From assembly GCF_024054555.1 (NCBI RefSeq), contig NZ_JAMXLY010000021.1, positions 1-51,953 on the forward strand: DNA of 51,953 bases, given 5' to 3'. The DNA comes from Segatella cerevisiae (GTDB taxonomy: Bacteria; Bacteroidota; Bacteroidia; Bacteroidales; Bacteroidaceae). How positions within the stretch are numbered: the first letter of the stretch is position 1; each line of letters opens with the position of its first letter. The notes beneath the pieces are model-generated. The model did not search any database, was not told where the DNA came from, and saw nothing but the letters and a program-made list of their open reading frames with translations. Below, piece by piece: positions 9,501-17,860 of the stretch. The position numbers and the translations under genes were made by a program.

Positions 9501-10151
9501 AAAGATAATTATCTGAGTCTCTATCACTTTTTGGATGATAACAGGGATAATTTCGCTTTCCTGACTCCTGAACAGCAATCGTCTGTGGAGAGTCTGAAAC
9601 AGGTCAAGAGTGATGAGGAACCGTGGAAATCTCTGCAGTCGTATCTCAAGATTATGAGAACCCTGAGAGGTCAGTTGGCAGAGCGCAAGCAACAACTGGT
9701 AGAGGATATCAGGAAGAATTACGGTCGGGTGTTTGACGAACTGGAAGCCTATGCCATGAAGATGGGGGTGGTGCGCAGTGCCTTTGCTGATCGGGACCGG
9801 ACGATTGCTCAGAAAGTAGATTCCAATAATTTTTATGCGCTCCAGTTAGCGGCGGATACCAGTCAGTTCTATGCTTCTGAGATGGAGAAGATCAGTGCAG
9901 CGATCCCTCAGAAGCCGATAGAAGAAGGTTCGAACGGTTACCCGGAAGCTCCCACAGGCGGGACTTTCGTTAGCGAACCCGACCCGGGAACAAGATCAAG
10001 ACCGGTTCCCCTGAAAGTCGTCCACCTGTCCGTTCATTCTTCCCGACCGATTTGTTCGGAGGATGACATCGATCATTATCTTCAGGACTTGAAACAACAA
10101 CTTCTGAAGGAGCTCAATACTAATAAAGGTAAGGGCATTATCATCAACTGA
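6531..10151 (+). CDS. brxC: BREX ATPase BrxC
   Basis: This 1206-aa protein is the size expected for BrxC. Walker A GYYGSGKS lies at residues 67-74, and a Walker B-like LLFLVDEISQFID near residue 263 is followed by a sensor-like VWFACTAQQDLSEVL. The C-terminal half is long and helical, with predicted coiled-coil stretches. It ends in a basic/hydrophobic tail after a low-complexity Pro/Gly segment (about residues 1140-1160). BrxC is the AAA+ ATPase of BREX-1, needed for both methylation and phage exclusion, and it probably works in a complex with PglX and PglZ. No frameshift or motif loss is seen. Confidence 0.92.
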   Translation: MKFEDLYLKGLDRKVNPAVSASDLNEETVNIEIDEYVFTDDIINNLYEILRNIRENHGNHTGIWINGYYGSGKSHFLKYVDYCLSQKYGAKALGRLREAVAERKPMELNVEPGEMDDLIRWYTTRATVDTVMFNIGTVHDANSGENEVFTQVFWNQFNGMRGLNAEHLAMAQFLEKPLADDGKYEKFLDYVKEQGYDWKRNIHRFSGSKLDLALKMAATVDPSLSTDVIRERIKNNDVNISVESFANELKEYLDHKNNPNYRLLFLVDEISQFIDNRQNVLLQLQEVVSRVCEVCASQVWFACTAQQDLSEVLDNCNIQKTSENYGKIMGRFEVRPSLQGTNPEYITQKRILEKKGEVEIMLKKLYEKDKVKLDAQFILPTSYNSYRNADDFANYYPFVPYQFQLIMKVLDSFVNMNYVDKQVKGNERSLINITFSIARDTAGMEMGQFISFDRFFGAMFQGSMQHLGQRALSNARAALDQVKDEKRDFYQRVVYVLFMVCNLAEEDKQQFSATIDNIVTLLMTKIDDSKAAIKSDVAEVLTYLMDKAVIRKVKTDSGGEVYEFYTEEESKVAQIISNQHVDSNTYSDELYKIFFKHFGEPGNKEPFGTRSFSVGAMIEGRNYLVNNADVYVDFVTTADTDSPEQYALNNPANHLAFFLFPQLKDNRDLKTQFLEYCRVQKFAREPALSEERQRTKQIFQDRAKERYDQEICPQFQHILDTCKVISGQNVLSESEIGMVKAKERYKRALQMHLSLVYNQAKLIDIKKVPQTNADLTQRILRPVQPQMLDLPLTTAEKRVKDVLDRSPHDNTVADLVRIFSKVPYGWSDLATIDVLNELVRRHLYALSYNNNPDVSREEIARNIVRDAARFTIEPAKAISQEVLNAFVESWKQIFNVMTVLGSNDSAELYHNCKEREDSALKEQLRAYRKLSKTLGDKPFTPVVDEAVELLESWSAIRDQQKFFETIIAAREHASALMDRCKSIATFYNDQKDNYLSLYHFLDDNRDNFAFLTPEQQSSVESLKQVKSDEEPWKSLQSYLKIMRTLRGQLAERKQQLVEDIRKNYGRVFDELEAYAMKMGVVRSAFADRDRTIAQKVDSNNFYALQLAADTSQFYASEMEKISAAIPQKPIEEGSNGYPEAPTGGTFVSEPDPGTRSRPVPLKVVHLSVHSSRPICSEDDIDHYLQDLKQQLLKELNTNKGKGIIIN

Positions 10152-10158
10152 GACGAAG

Positions 10159-13100
10159 ATGGATACAAATGGATTAAAACGCTTTGCGGCTGAAGCGCGT
10201 ACGATATTAATTCAAGGTGTAAGAAACCGTGTGGAAGGCTTAGGCTTTGATCTGGAATCCGGACAACCGGCAGCGTTGCCGCAGTTGAAGGGTGGTGGAG
10301 CCGTATTCATGGACGAAACTCAGTCTGAGGCTTTTTACGACCGGTGGATGTCTCTTTACAACCATATCCGGAACCGTGGAGTGAAGGATGTTGTGGAGGA
10401 AGCTGCCTATACGTGGTTTAACCGTCTGGTAGCTATCCGTATTATGAGTCAGTTGCATTTTATTACTCCGGTGCTCAAGTACGAAAGCAACGAGATTCAT
10501 ATTCCTGTCATCGTCTCGGAAGCCCGGCATGGCCGATTGCCGGAAATGCAGGAGAAGCTGCGGGATGAACTCTGGGAACTGTTAATGGATGACGCTAAAA
10601 CCAATGAACAGTTTGCCATTCTCATTGTTGCTTTTTGCCGCAGTTGTCCTGTCATCCATCAGTGTTTCGGGGCCATCTCCGACTATACGGAACTGTTGCT
10701 GCCTCAGGATATTTTGAGGGAAGGGAGCTTTGTGGATAGACTTAATCATACGGACTTCATCAAGGAGGAGGATTATCAGTCGCCGGAACTCATCGGTTGG
10801 CTGTACCAGTTTTATATCTCCGAACGCAAGGATGAGGTCTTTGCTAAGAAGGGCAAGTATGAATCGGATGAGATTGCACCGGCCACTCAAATCTTCACGC
10901 CCAACTGGATCGTAAAATATATGGTGCAGAATACGGTCGGGCGAATGTATCTGGATAATCATCCCTACGAGAAAGAAGTGGCTAAGAATTGGAAATATCT
11001 GGTGGATATTCCTCAACGTGATGATAAAGACAGTTATCATTTTACGGATTTGGAGGAATTGCGTTTGGGCGATCTGGCTTGTGGTTCCGGTCATATACTC
11101 AACGAAATGTTCGATATTCTCTTCCAACTCTATACTAATGAAGGTTATGGTCGAAGACAGGCCATAGAGAATATCTTCCGCAAGAACCTTATCGGTATCG
11201 ACTTGGATACCCGTGCCAGACAGCTGGCTACTTTTTCATTGCTGATGAATGCCTGCCAGAAAGATAAAAGTTTCCTGGATGCACGGGTTATGCCCCGAGT
11301 GTATGATATGCCCCGGCCGTTCTGCGAGGAGTTTGCCTCAGAATATGATCCTGAGCGACAAGATGAAAAGGCTTTCATCAAGGAGCAGATCAATCCGTTA
11401 GTTCCGTCCCAGGACCAGGAGGTGTGCGATGAGCTTTCGGATGCCATTATAGTGATGGATCATGCCGATACCTTGGGCAGTATCATGCAGTTCGAGCTCT
11501 CTGAACGTACCCGGAATATCTTGCAGGCACAGTTGCAGGAGACGGAGGCCCAGCATTACCTGACGGATCGGGCCCGCAAGATTCTACCGTATGTGCGTAT
11601 CATTCTCGCCCTGACAGAAAAATATTCGGCCTTGGTCATGAATCCACCGTATATGGGGAGTGGAAACATGAATGCTACGCTTTCTGATTATGTGAAGAAA
11701 CATTATAAAGAAGGTAAAGCGGATTTGTTCTCTGTGTTTATGCTTTTAGCCGTGAGACGACTTGCTCCGAATGGCAAATATGGTATGATCAATATGCAAA
11801 GTTGGATGTTTCTTTCTTCTTTTGAAAACTTACGTAAACAACTCCTTGAACATGAACAGATAGATAGCTTGCTACATCTTGGTCCACGAACATTTGATGA
11901 GCTGAGTGGAGAGGTGGTTCAGAATGTAGCCTTTGTGATCAGTCTTCATTCTCCTAAATATATGGGAACTTACTATCGCTTAGTGGATGGTAAGAACTGT
12001 GCTGATAAAGAAAACAGATTTCTTACTAAACAGCAGGAATATGCAAATGTAGATCAACAAAAATTTGAGCAGATTCCGGGTAGTCCAATAGGGTATTGGG
12101 TGAGTGAGAAATTCTTTTCCGGCTTCGCCGGAAATCTCGCGTTGTCTGCTGTTGCTAAACCCTGTGTTGGTTTGCAAACAGCAGACAACGCGAGATTTCT
12201 CCGATATTGGTCAGAAGTTAGTATTCGGAGAATTGGTTTTGGATGTAAATCTTCGGAAGAAGCATTGTCTTCAAGGAGGAAGTGGTTTCCTTACAATAAA
12301 GGTGGTGGACAACGTAGATGGTATGGTAATCAAGAATTTATTGTTAACTGGGAAAATGATGGACAAGAGATAAAGGCATATAAGAGCGCAGTTATCCGTA
12401 ACCCAGAAACCTATTTCTTAGTATCATTATCTTGGGGATTAATTTCTTCAATTGGGGCAACATTCCGTTATTATCCAAACGGATTTATCTATGATGTTGG
12501 AGGCATGAGTATATGTCAAGCTGATATAGTTCTATTGGGATTTTTAAATACTAAGGTGTGTAAGATATTTTTAAATATCATTAATCCTACTCTTAATTAT
12601 CAGGTAGGAGATGTTGCACGTGTCCCACTTTCATCTTTCAATAAAGATTACATTTTACCCATAGTAGAAAATTGTGTAAGTATTTCCCGCCAGGATTGGG
12701 ATGCACATGAAACTTCCTGGGACTTTAATGAAAATGAATTGATCCGTATAGGGAAGGAGAAGGGGACGCATCTTTTGGAAGACTGTTATGAGGCATACGT
12801 GGAGGAGTGGACAGATAAGTTTATGCAGCTCCATGCCAATGAGGAGGAATTAAATCGCCAGTTTATTGATATTTATGGTCTCCAGGATGAACTGACACCT
12901 GATGTGCCTTTGGATGAGATCACAATTCTCCAGCAGGGGGAAATATCCATTGAAGAGAATCACTTGGTGTGGCACCCGGATGTAGTGATGAAACAGTTGA
13001 TTAGCTATATTGTAGGGGTATGGATGGGGCGTTACCGCCTGGACCGGTCGGGACTGTATATCGCCTATCCGAACCCTTCGGCAGAGGATTTGGCACCGTA

Positions 13101-13677
13101 CACCTATCACGGACAAACCGTGAATATAGACGATGATGCCATTATTCCCCTGTTGCCACGGGACAGTCCGTTTGAAGATAACTTGGTGAATCGGATCGTG
13201 GATTTCGTGCGGATCGTCTTTGGGGCGGATATGCTGACGGAGAACTTGAATTTTATCGAGAGACAGTTGGGGATGTCCATCGAGCAATATGTGTTGAAGA
13301 ATTTCTGGAAGGATCACAAGAAGATGTATCACAACAGGCCCATCTACTGGCTGTTTTCTTCCAGGAAGGGTGCATTTCAGTGTCTTGTCTATATGCACCG
13401 TATGGATGCGTACACGGCGGAACGGGTGCGCAGCAAATACCTGTTGCCCTATATGGACTGGTTGCTGAACCGGTTGCATGAGTTGGAGGAGAATGCAGCC
13501 AACCTCTCCACGGTTGAACGGCGGGAGATGGACAGGATTACCCGTCAGATCGCGGAGTGCCGGGAGTATCATGATCGCTTGCATGTCGTGGCAGACCGGC
13601 AGGAGGGTTTCGATTTGGATGATGGTGTAGTCGTAAACTATGCCAAGTTCGGGGATGTGCTGGCAAAACTCAAATAA
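10159..13677 (+). CDS. pglX: BREX adenine-specific DNA methyltransferase PglX
   Basis: This 1172-aa protein is of normal length for BREX-1 PglX. The SAM-binding motif DLACGSGH lies at residues 305-312 and the catalytic NPPY of m6A methyltransferases at 495-498. The conserved motif before the target-recognition region, GLQTADNARFLRYW, is at 671-684. PglX marks host DNA at a non-palindromic adenine site, so unmarked phage DNA is excluded. The region from about 11,690 to 12,720 is much AT-richer than the flanks and corresponds to the predicted specificity part. A perfect 23-bp inverted repeat lies at its start. The reading frame is intact. It begins 7 bases after brxC. Confidence 0.93.
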   Translation: MDTNGLKRFAAEARTILIQGVRNRVEGLGFDLESGQPAALPQLKGGGAVFMDETQSEAFYDRWMSLYNHIRNRGVKDVVEEAAYTWFNRLVAIRIMSQLHFITPVLKYESNEIHIPVIVSEARHGRLPEMQEKLRDELWELLMDDAKTNEQFAILIVAFCRSCPVIHQCFGAISDYTELLLPQDILREGSFVDRLNHTDFIKEEDYQSPELIGWLYQFYISERKDEVFAKKGKYESDEIAPATQIFTPNWIVKYMVQNTVGRMYLDNHPYEKEVAKNWKYLVDIPQRDDKDSYHFTDLEELRLGDLACGSGHILNEMFDILFQLYTNEGYGRRQAIENIFRKNLIGIDLDTRARQLATFSLLMNACQKDKSFLDARVMPRVYDMPRPFCEEFASEYDPERQDEKAFIKEQINPLVPSQDQEVCDELSDAIIVMDHADTLGSIMQFELSERTRNILQAQLQETEAQHYLTDRARKILPYVRIILALTEKYSALVMNPPYMGSGNMNATLSDYVKKHYKEGKADLFSVFMLLAVRRLAPNGKYGMINMQSWMFLSSFENLRKQLLEHEQIDSLLHLGPRTFDELSGEVVQNVAFVISLHSPKYMGTYYRLVDGKNCADKENRFLTKQQEYANVDQQKFEQIPGSPIGYWVSEKFFSGFAGNLALSAVAKPCVGLQTADNARFLRYWSEVSIRRIGFGCKSSEEALSSRRKWFPYNKGGGQRRWYGNQEFIVNWENDGQEIKAYKSAVIRNPETYFLVSLSWGLISSIGATFRYYPNGFIYDVGGMSICQADIVLLGFLNTKVCKIFLNIINPTLNYQVGDVARVPLSSFNKDYILPIVENCVSISRQDWDAHETSWDFNENELIRIGKEKGTHLLEDCYEAYVEEWTDKFMQLHANEEELNRQFIDIYGLQDELTPDVPLDEITILQQGEISIEENHLVWHPDVVMKQLISYIVGVWMGRYRLDRSGLYIAYPNPSAEDLAPYTYHGQTVNIDDDAIIPLLPRDSPFEDNLVNRIVDFVRIVFGADMLTENLNFIERQLGMSIEQYVLKNFWKDHKKMYHNRPIYWLFSSRKGAFQCLVYMHRMDAYTAERVRSKYLLPYMDWLLNRLHELEENAANLSTVERREMDRITRQIAECREYHDRLHVVADRQEGFDLDDGVVVNYAKFGDVLAKLK
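12131..12199. repeat. Perfect 23-bp inverted repeat inside pglX
   Basis: The arms at 12131-12153 and 12177-12199 are exact reverse complements (starting GAAATCTCGCGTTG and ending CAACGCGAGATTTC), separated by 23 bases. The spacer holds a further 5-bp AAACC/GGTTT stem. Directly upstream, 12116-12134 forms another hairpin (TTTCCGGC-TTC-GCCGGAAA) that overlaps the left arm. The right arm encodes the conserved TADNARF motif of PglX; the left arm encodes GNLALSAV just upstream. Confidence 0.9.
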
Positions 13678-13688
13678 AGGATAATCAG

Positions 13689-15233
13689 ATGATAACGAAA
13701 GAAGAATTAACAGAGCTTCTACAAAGTTCAGAAACTTATAGAATAGAGCGAACAATCTCTAAAAGCAATACGGATAAATTCTGTGAGGCTATCTGTGCTT
13801 TTGCTAATGATTTGCCTGGTTCTAAAAAAAACGGCTATCTTATTATTGGTGCTGAAGATGATGGTTGTATTCAAAAGGGTTTCAAAGTAGATGATACTCT
13901 CTTGAAGAACATAGCGTCATTGCGTTCTTCCGGCAATATATTGCCTTTGCCAACTATGACAGTTGATAAGTTTGAATTTCCTGAAGGTGATTTATTGGTA
14001 TGTGAAGTACAGCCTTCATACTTTACTCCTGTTAGATATAGAGGACGCATATTCGTTCGTATAGGTCCTCGTCGGGATATTGCTTCAGAGGATGAAGAAC
14101 GGATTCTTACGGAAAGACGCACCGCCAATATGGCAACTTTTGATGTTATGCCGTGCTTGAGGGCAAAATTGACTGATATTGATGTTGAAGGCATCAGAAA
14201 TGGCTATTTGCCCAAAACAATAAGTGAGGAAGTCTTGGTTGTTGACCGACGAAGTATTGAGGAACAGATGGCTTCTGTCGGATTTTATGATCTGGAACAT
14301 CATTGTCCTACGTATGCTGCGATAATCCTTTTCGGAAAGAATCCTAAACTGTTTTTACCCGGCGCCTACATCCAATATGTTAAGTTTGATGGTTGTGACG
14401 TGACTTCAGAAATATTGAATGAAAGAGTGTTCAATACATGTCTTTTCGATATGCTGCCTAAGTTAGATACCTTTACAGAAAATTCGGTCGTTACCAAAAG
14501 ACCTGTTGCTGTTACTGCTTTTCGTGAGGAACAAATTATCAATTATCCAAAAGAAGCGATTCGTGAAATATTGCTCAATAGTGTCATGCATAGAGATTAT
14601 AATTCTAATATGCCTATCCGCTATTATGAGTTTAAAGACAGAATAGAGGTAATGAATGCCGGTGGATTATATGGCAAGGCACGGCCTGAAAATTTTCCAA
14701 CAGTCAATGATTACAGGAATCCGATCGTAGCTGGTGCACTGAAGAATTTAGGATATGTAAATATGTTCAACAGAGGTGTTCGGCGTGTCAAAGAGCTTTT
14801 TGAAGAGAATGGTAATCCTCCAGTGCAATTTAATGTAGACAAGATTACGGTCTTTGAGGTTGTAGCAAAGGCTGCTACACAGATAATTGGGACCAAGTCA
14901 AATTGGGATCAAATCAAAAGTGGGACCAAGTCGAAAGTGGGACCAAGTCAAATTGGGACCAAGTCAAATTGGGACCAAGTCAAAGTGGGACCAAGTCAAA
15001 GTGGGACCAAGTCAAAAAGAAAATTTATTGCAAGTCAGACCGAGTGCAACAAGATGCTGGAATATTGTTCTTCCCCACGTTCTCTGTCAGCAATTTTGCA
15101 GTATATGGGTTATACGAATAGATCGAAATTCCGCAATAAGTATATTGTTCCAATGATTAAACAGGGTAAATTGGCAATGACAATACCGGATCATCCAACG
15201 AGTAGATTTCAAAAATATGTGATAAATAAATAG
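13689..15233 (+). CDS. AlbA_2/Schlafen-type ATP-binding protein within the BREX operon, with in-frame 16-bp repeats
   Basis: This 514-aa protein has an N-terminal AlbA_2 (Schlafen-like) domain with the typical ESxxxEFK-like start altered to SETYRIERTISKSN, then GYLIIGAEDDG and FVRIGPRR. A RecG-like ATP-binding C-terminal (HATPase_c_4) block follows, AIREILLNSVMHRDY then MFNRGVRRVKELF. Residues about 400-443 are a Gly/Thr/Lys/Ser/Trp/Asp/Gln-rich repeat tract, and the end is a winged-helix-like domain (LEYCSSPRSLSAILQYMGY). It lies between pglX and pglZ, 12 bases after pglX, and is AT-richer than the neighbouring brx genes, suggesting later acquisition. The role in BREX is not established; it may be a regulator or nucleic-acid-binding accessory. 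Confidence 0.85.
   Translation: MITKEELTELLQSSETYRIERTISKSNTDKFCEAICAFANDLPGSKKNGYLIIGAEDDGCIQKGFKVDDTLLKNIASLRSSGNILPLPTMTVDKFEFPEGDLLVCEVQPSYFTPVRYRGRIFVRIGPRRDIASEDEERILTERRTANMATFDVMPCLRAKLTDIDVEGIRNGYLPKTISEEVLVVDRRSIEEQMASVGFYDLEHHCPTYAAIILFGKNPKLFLPGAYIQYVKFDGCDVTSEILNERVFNTCLFDMLPKLDTFTENSVVTKRPVAVTAFREEQIINYPKEAIREILLNSVMHRDYNSNMPIRYYEFKDRIEVMNAGGLYGKARPENFPTVNDYRNPIVAGALKNLGYVNMFNRGVRRVKELFEENGNPPVQFNVDKITVFEVVAKAATQIIGTKSNWDQIKSGTKSKVGPSQIGTKSNWDQVKVGPSQSGTKSKRKFIASQTECNKMLEYCSSPRSLSAILQYMGYTNRSKFRNKYIVPMIKQGKLAMTIPDHPTSRFQKYVINK
14887..15018 (+). repeat. Eight tandem copies of a 16-17-bp unit (GGGACCAAGTCAAAKT)
   Basis: GGGAC/GGGAT cores begin at 14889, 14905, 14922, 14939, 14955, 14971, 14987 and 15003. 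The spacings are 16, 17, 17, 16, 16, 16 and 16 bases. Because 16 is not a multiple of three, the peptide cycles through GTKS, NWDQ and VGPSQ as the frame rotates. All three plus-strand frames are free of stops across the tract, continuing to 15233 (native frame), 15156 and 15121. Confidence 0.93.
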
Positions 15234-15240
15234 GGAATCA

Positions 15241-15288
15241 ATGAAGAATGATAGGATGCAATCTGTTTTAGAATATATAGAGCAGTAA
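15241..15288 (+). other. Short 15-codon open frame between the AlbA_2 gene and pglZ
   Basis: An ATG frame encoding MKNDRMQSVLEYIEQ lies in the 71-base gap before pglZ. It is too short to assign and may be a leader, or a remnant of a gene lost when the AlbA_2 gene was inserted. Nothing else is seen in the gap. Confidence 0.2.
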
Positions 15289-15304
15289 GATTGAAAGAGA
15301 AGAA

Positions 15305-17857
15305 ATGACCGTATTACAAGACAAGATATTGAATTATTTTGAACGGGACCACGACTTGCGGGTGCTGTTCATTTTCAGAGATGATTTCATTGAGGCTGAA
15401 CTGAAGGATGTGGTTTGGCCGGCGGGGTATCGTTATGTAGACTTTAAGGGTGACTGGTTTACGACCAAATATCATCTGGATCATGACTGGGCAGGGAAGA
15501 AGGTGATCCTGCAGTTTCACCAGGAATCACCGTTAAAGCAGAAATCGCTTCAGGAGTCTTTTCCTTTGATGGATGTTCTGGTCGCAAACATGGAATTCCA
15601 TAGTCAGGACACGGAGGCGTTTATGCAGCAGTATGATATTCCCCGTCAGATGGCTCGCTTCGTGGAGAAAAATATCCAACAGCTCCAGACATCTAAGATG
15701 ATGAAGTTGTTGGAACCTTATTATCGGGATCATACTATTACGGAAGATATGGCTGTACGAGCTTTCTTGAGTCATTTCCTGGGAAAGCAGAGGATATTGG
15801 ACTGGGATTCTATTCTTTTGCAGGTTCTCTTTCTAAGTTGTGAAGACGGGGGACAAAAGAGAAGGGACTTCTATACCAAACTGCGGAAAAATCAGATCGT
15901 GCAGGAAAAGTTGCAACGGAAGTGGAAGGATATTTTTGGAGTGGGGTACGATGACAATACGGAGGAGAAAGTTAAGAATATTGTAGAAAGATTCAAATAC
16001 AATGCCATCACGCAGAATTTAGCTCCTGTAAAGGCCGATCGTTACAGTCCATATCGTATGAAGGATGCCCTGGCTCTGGAAGAGATGAACCGCATGCTGG
16101 AATTGGCTGCCGGACAGAAAGATACGGCGTTGGCTCTGGATGAGTTACTGGACGATCTCGGAGGGGATGTCCGGGATGCGGAGATTATCCGGTGGTATGG
16201 TCCAGAGGCGGATTATTATTATGTGCCGGATGGTTTGTGTGTACCTATCGTCAAGACGTTATTAGACAAGAAACTGGAAACGGAGCCAGAGGTGGCGCTT
16301 CAGCGTCTGCAGGAGTTGATGATGCGCCGGGGAGATAACGGTCCGATGAAGCTTGTGATGGATACGGCCGTGCAGATGGCCAGGTATTATGAGAAAGTCT
16401 TGTCAATAGGTTCAATTACGCTGAATATTCCGGATGATTATGTGACGGCCTACCAACAGGACTACTATCTTTTAGACCAACTCTACCGGCAGTCGCTGGA
16501 GACTTACTTTAAGGTGGATCCGTCAGTAAAACTCTTTGATACCTTGCAGGCGGCTAAGAAACGGTTGGATCGGCATTATGCGAAGTGGACTAATCTGCTG
16601 AATCTGGAATGGACGAAATGTCTGCGTGAGGCTGGAGGTATGAATACGGTCCACTTAATGCGGCAGGAGAATTTCTACAAGGAAAAGGTAAAACCGGCCA
16701 ATAAGAAGATTGCGGTCATTGTCAGTGATGCGCTCAGATATGAGGTGGCACAGGATTTAATGCAGGAACTGGCTAAACGGAAGCATTTCGCACATCTGGA
16801 TGTCGCTCTGGCCATGCTGCCCACGGAAACGAAATTCTGCAAACCGGCTTTATTGCCTCATCGGAAACTGCAACTCTGTAAAGGGCAGGATGAAATCAAT
16901 ATGTTGGTGGACGATCAAATTCTGAATTCTACGGCAAAGCGGTCTGCTCATTTAGCCCAGTATAATGAAAATGCTATTTGTGTGGATTATCAGGAAGTGG
17001 CAGCCTATGATCAGGAGAAGAACCGTGAAATCTTCAAACATTCTTTGGTATATGTCATGCACAACACAATAGATGAAAAAAGTCATGATGCTTCTGCGGC
17101 AGATGTGGTAAATAGTTGTCGGAAAGCGATTAAAGAATTGGAAATGCTGGTACATAAGATTCATGAAACATATAATGTGACGGAAGTCTTTGTGACTAGT
17201 GATCATGGATTTTTGTTCAATGATATTTCTTTTGCGGAAAAGGATAAGCAAAAGGTGGTTGATGATTGTATCGAAAGCAAGACTCGGTATTACTTGACAC
17301 ATTCATCTGAAGAGGTTAAAGATGTCATGAAATTTAAGCTCAATGAGGTTTCTGCAATGGATACGGATAAGGTTGATGTGGCTGTTCCGGAAGGCTCAAA
17401 CCGTTTTGCTGCGCCCTCTGGAGGTTATCAGTTTGCGCATGGAGGAGCCTCGCTCCAGGAATTACTGGTGCCTGTTATTGACAGTGTTTACGAGCGGAAT
17501 GATACCAAACAACCAGTGGGGGTAATGCTGCTCGGGCATCATCTCTCTGTCCAGTCTTCTCGTCTGCGGTTCAATTTGTTGCAGACGGATGCTGTCTCAA
17601 TGGAGAAAAGGGAGCGGACGATTACTTGTGCGCTTTATTCCAATGGTCAACCGGTTACTCCAATCAAGGAAATAGTCTTGAACATGACGGATACTTTGTT
17701 AGACAATAGGAAAATTCTGGTGGATCTGACTTTGAACAAGAAGGTGAAGTCGAAGATTTTCCAACTGAAGGTTTATGATGTGCATGACAAGATTAATCCG
17801 CTGATCAGTGAAAATGTAACCAATAATACTCTAATAGAAAACGATTTTGATTTTTAG
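15305..17857 (+). CDS. pglZ: BREX phosphatase-domain protein PglZ
   Basis: This 850-aa protein matches BREX-1 PglZ in length and layout. A helical N-terminal half is followed by an alkaline-phosphatase-superfamily domain. Metal-binding-type motifs are VSDALRYEVAQDL (Asp475), VTSDHGFLFND (Asp633, His634) and FAHGGASLQELLVPV (His712). The family is a metal-dependent phosphodiesterase/nuclease-like protein that is essential for BREX and interacts with the BrxB/PglX machinery. All key acidic and histidine positions I would expect are present. It is followed three bases later by brxL, so the operon continues. Confidence 0.92.
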   Translation: MTVLQDKILNYFERDHDLRVLFIFRDDFIEAELKDVVWPAGYRYVDFKGDWFTTKYHLDHDWAGKKVILQFHQESPLKQKSLQESFPLMDVLVANMEFHSQDTEAFMQQYDIPRQMARFVEKNIQQLQTSKMMKLLEPYYRDHTITEDMAVRAFLSHFLGKQRILDWDSILLQVLFLSCEDGGQKRRDFYTKLRKNQIVQEKLQRKWKDIFGVGYDDNTEEKVKNIVERFKYNAITQNLAPVKADRYSPYRMKDALALEEMNRMLELAAGQKDTALALDELLDDLGGDVRDAEIIRWYGPEADYYYVPDGLCVPIVKTLLDKKLETEPEVALQRLQELMMRRGDNGPMKLVMDTAVQMARYYEKVLSIGSITLNIPDDYVTAYQQDYYLLDQLYRQSLETYFKVDPSVKLFDTLQAAKKRLDRHYAKWTNLLNLEWTKCLREAGGMNTVHLMRQENFYKEKVKPANKKIAVIVSDALRYEVAQDLMQELAKRKHFAHLDVALAMLPTETKFCKPALLPHRKLQLCKGQDEINMLVDDQILNSTAKRSAHLAQYNENAICVDYQEVAAYDQEKNREIFKHSLVYVMHNTIDEKSHDASAADVVNSCRKAIKELEMLVHKIHETYNVTEVFVTSDHGFLFNDISFAEKDKQKVVDDCIESKTRYYLTHSSEEVKDVMKFKLNEVSAMDTDKVDVAVPEGSNRFAAPSGGYQFAHGGASLQELLVPVIDSVYERNDTKQPVGVMLLGHHLSVQSSRLRFNLLQTDAVSMEKRERTITCALYSNGQPVTPIKEIVLNMTDTLLDNRKILVDLTLNKKVKSKIFQLKVYDVHDKINPLISENVTNNTLIENDFDF

Positions 17858-17860
17858 CGT

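Noticed and set aside
12131..12199. Inversion of the short spacer within the pglX inverted repeat as the switch itself
   Set aside because: Inverting only the 23-base spacer would change about eight residues before the conserved motif and would not swap a specificity domain; exchange with a distant copy is the more meaningful option.
12850..13755. 301-codon minus-strand frame opposite the end of pglX
   Set aside because: It is antisense to conserved coding sequence and rich in His/Ile/Leu/Gln as expected for a shadow frame.
14887..15018. Possible CRISPR array
   Set aside because: The units are 16-17 bases and directly contiguous, without spacers, and lie inside a coding frame.
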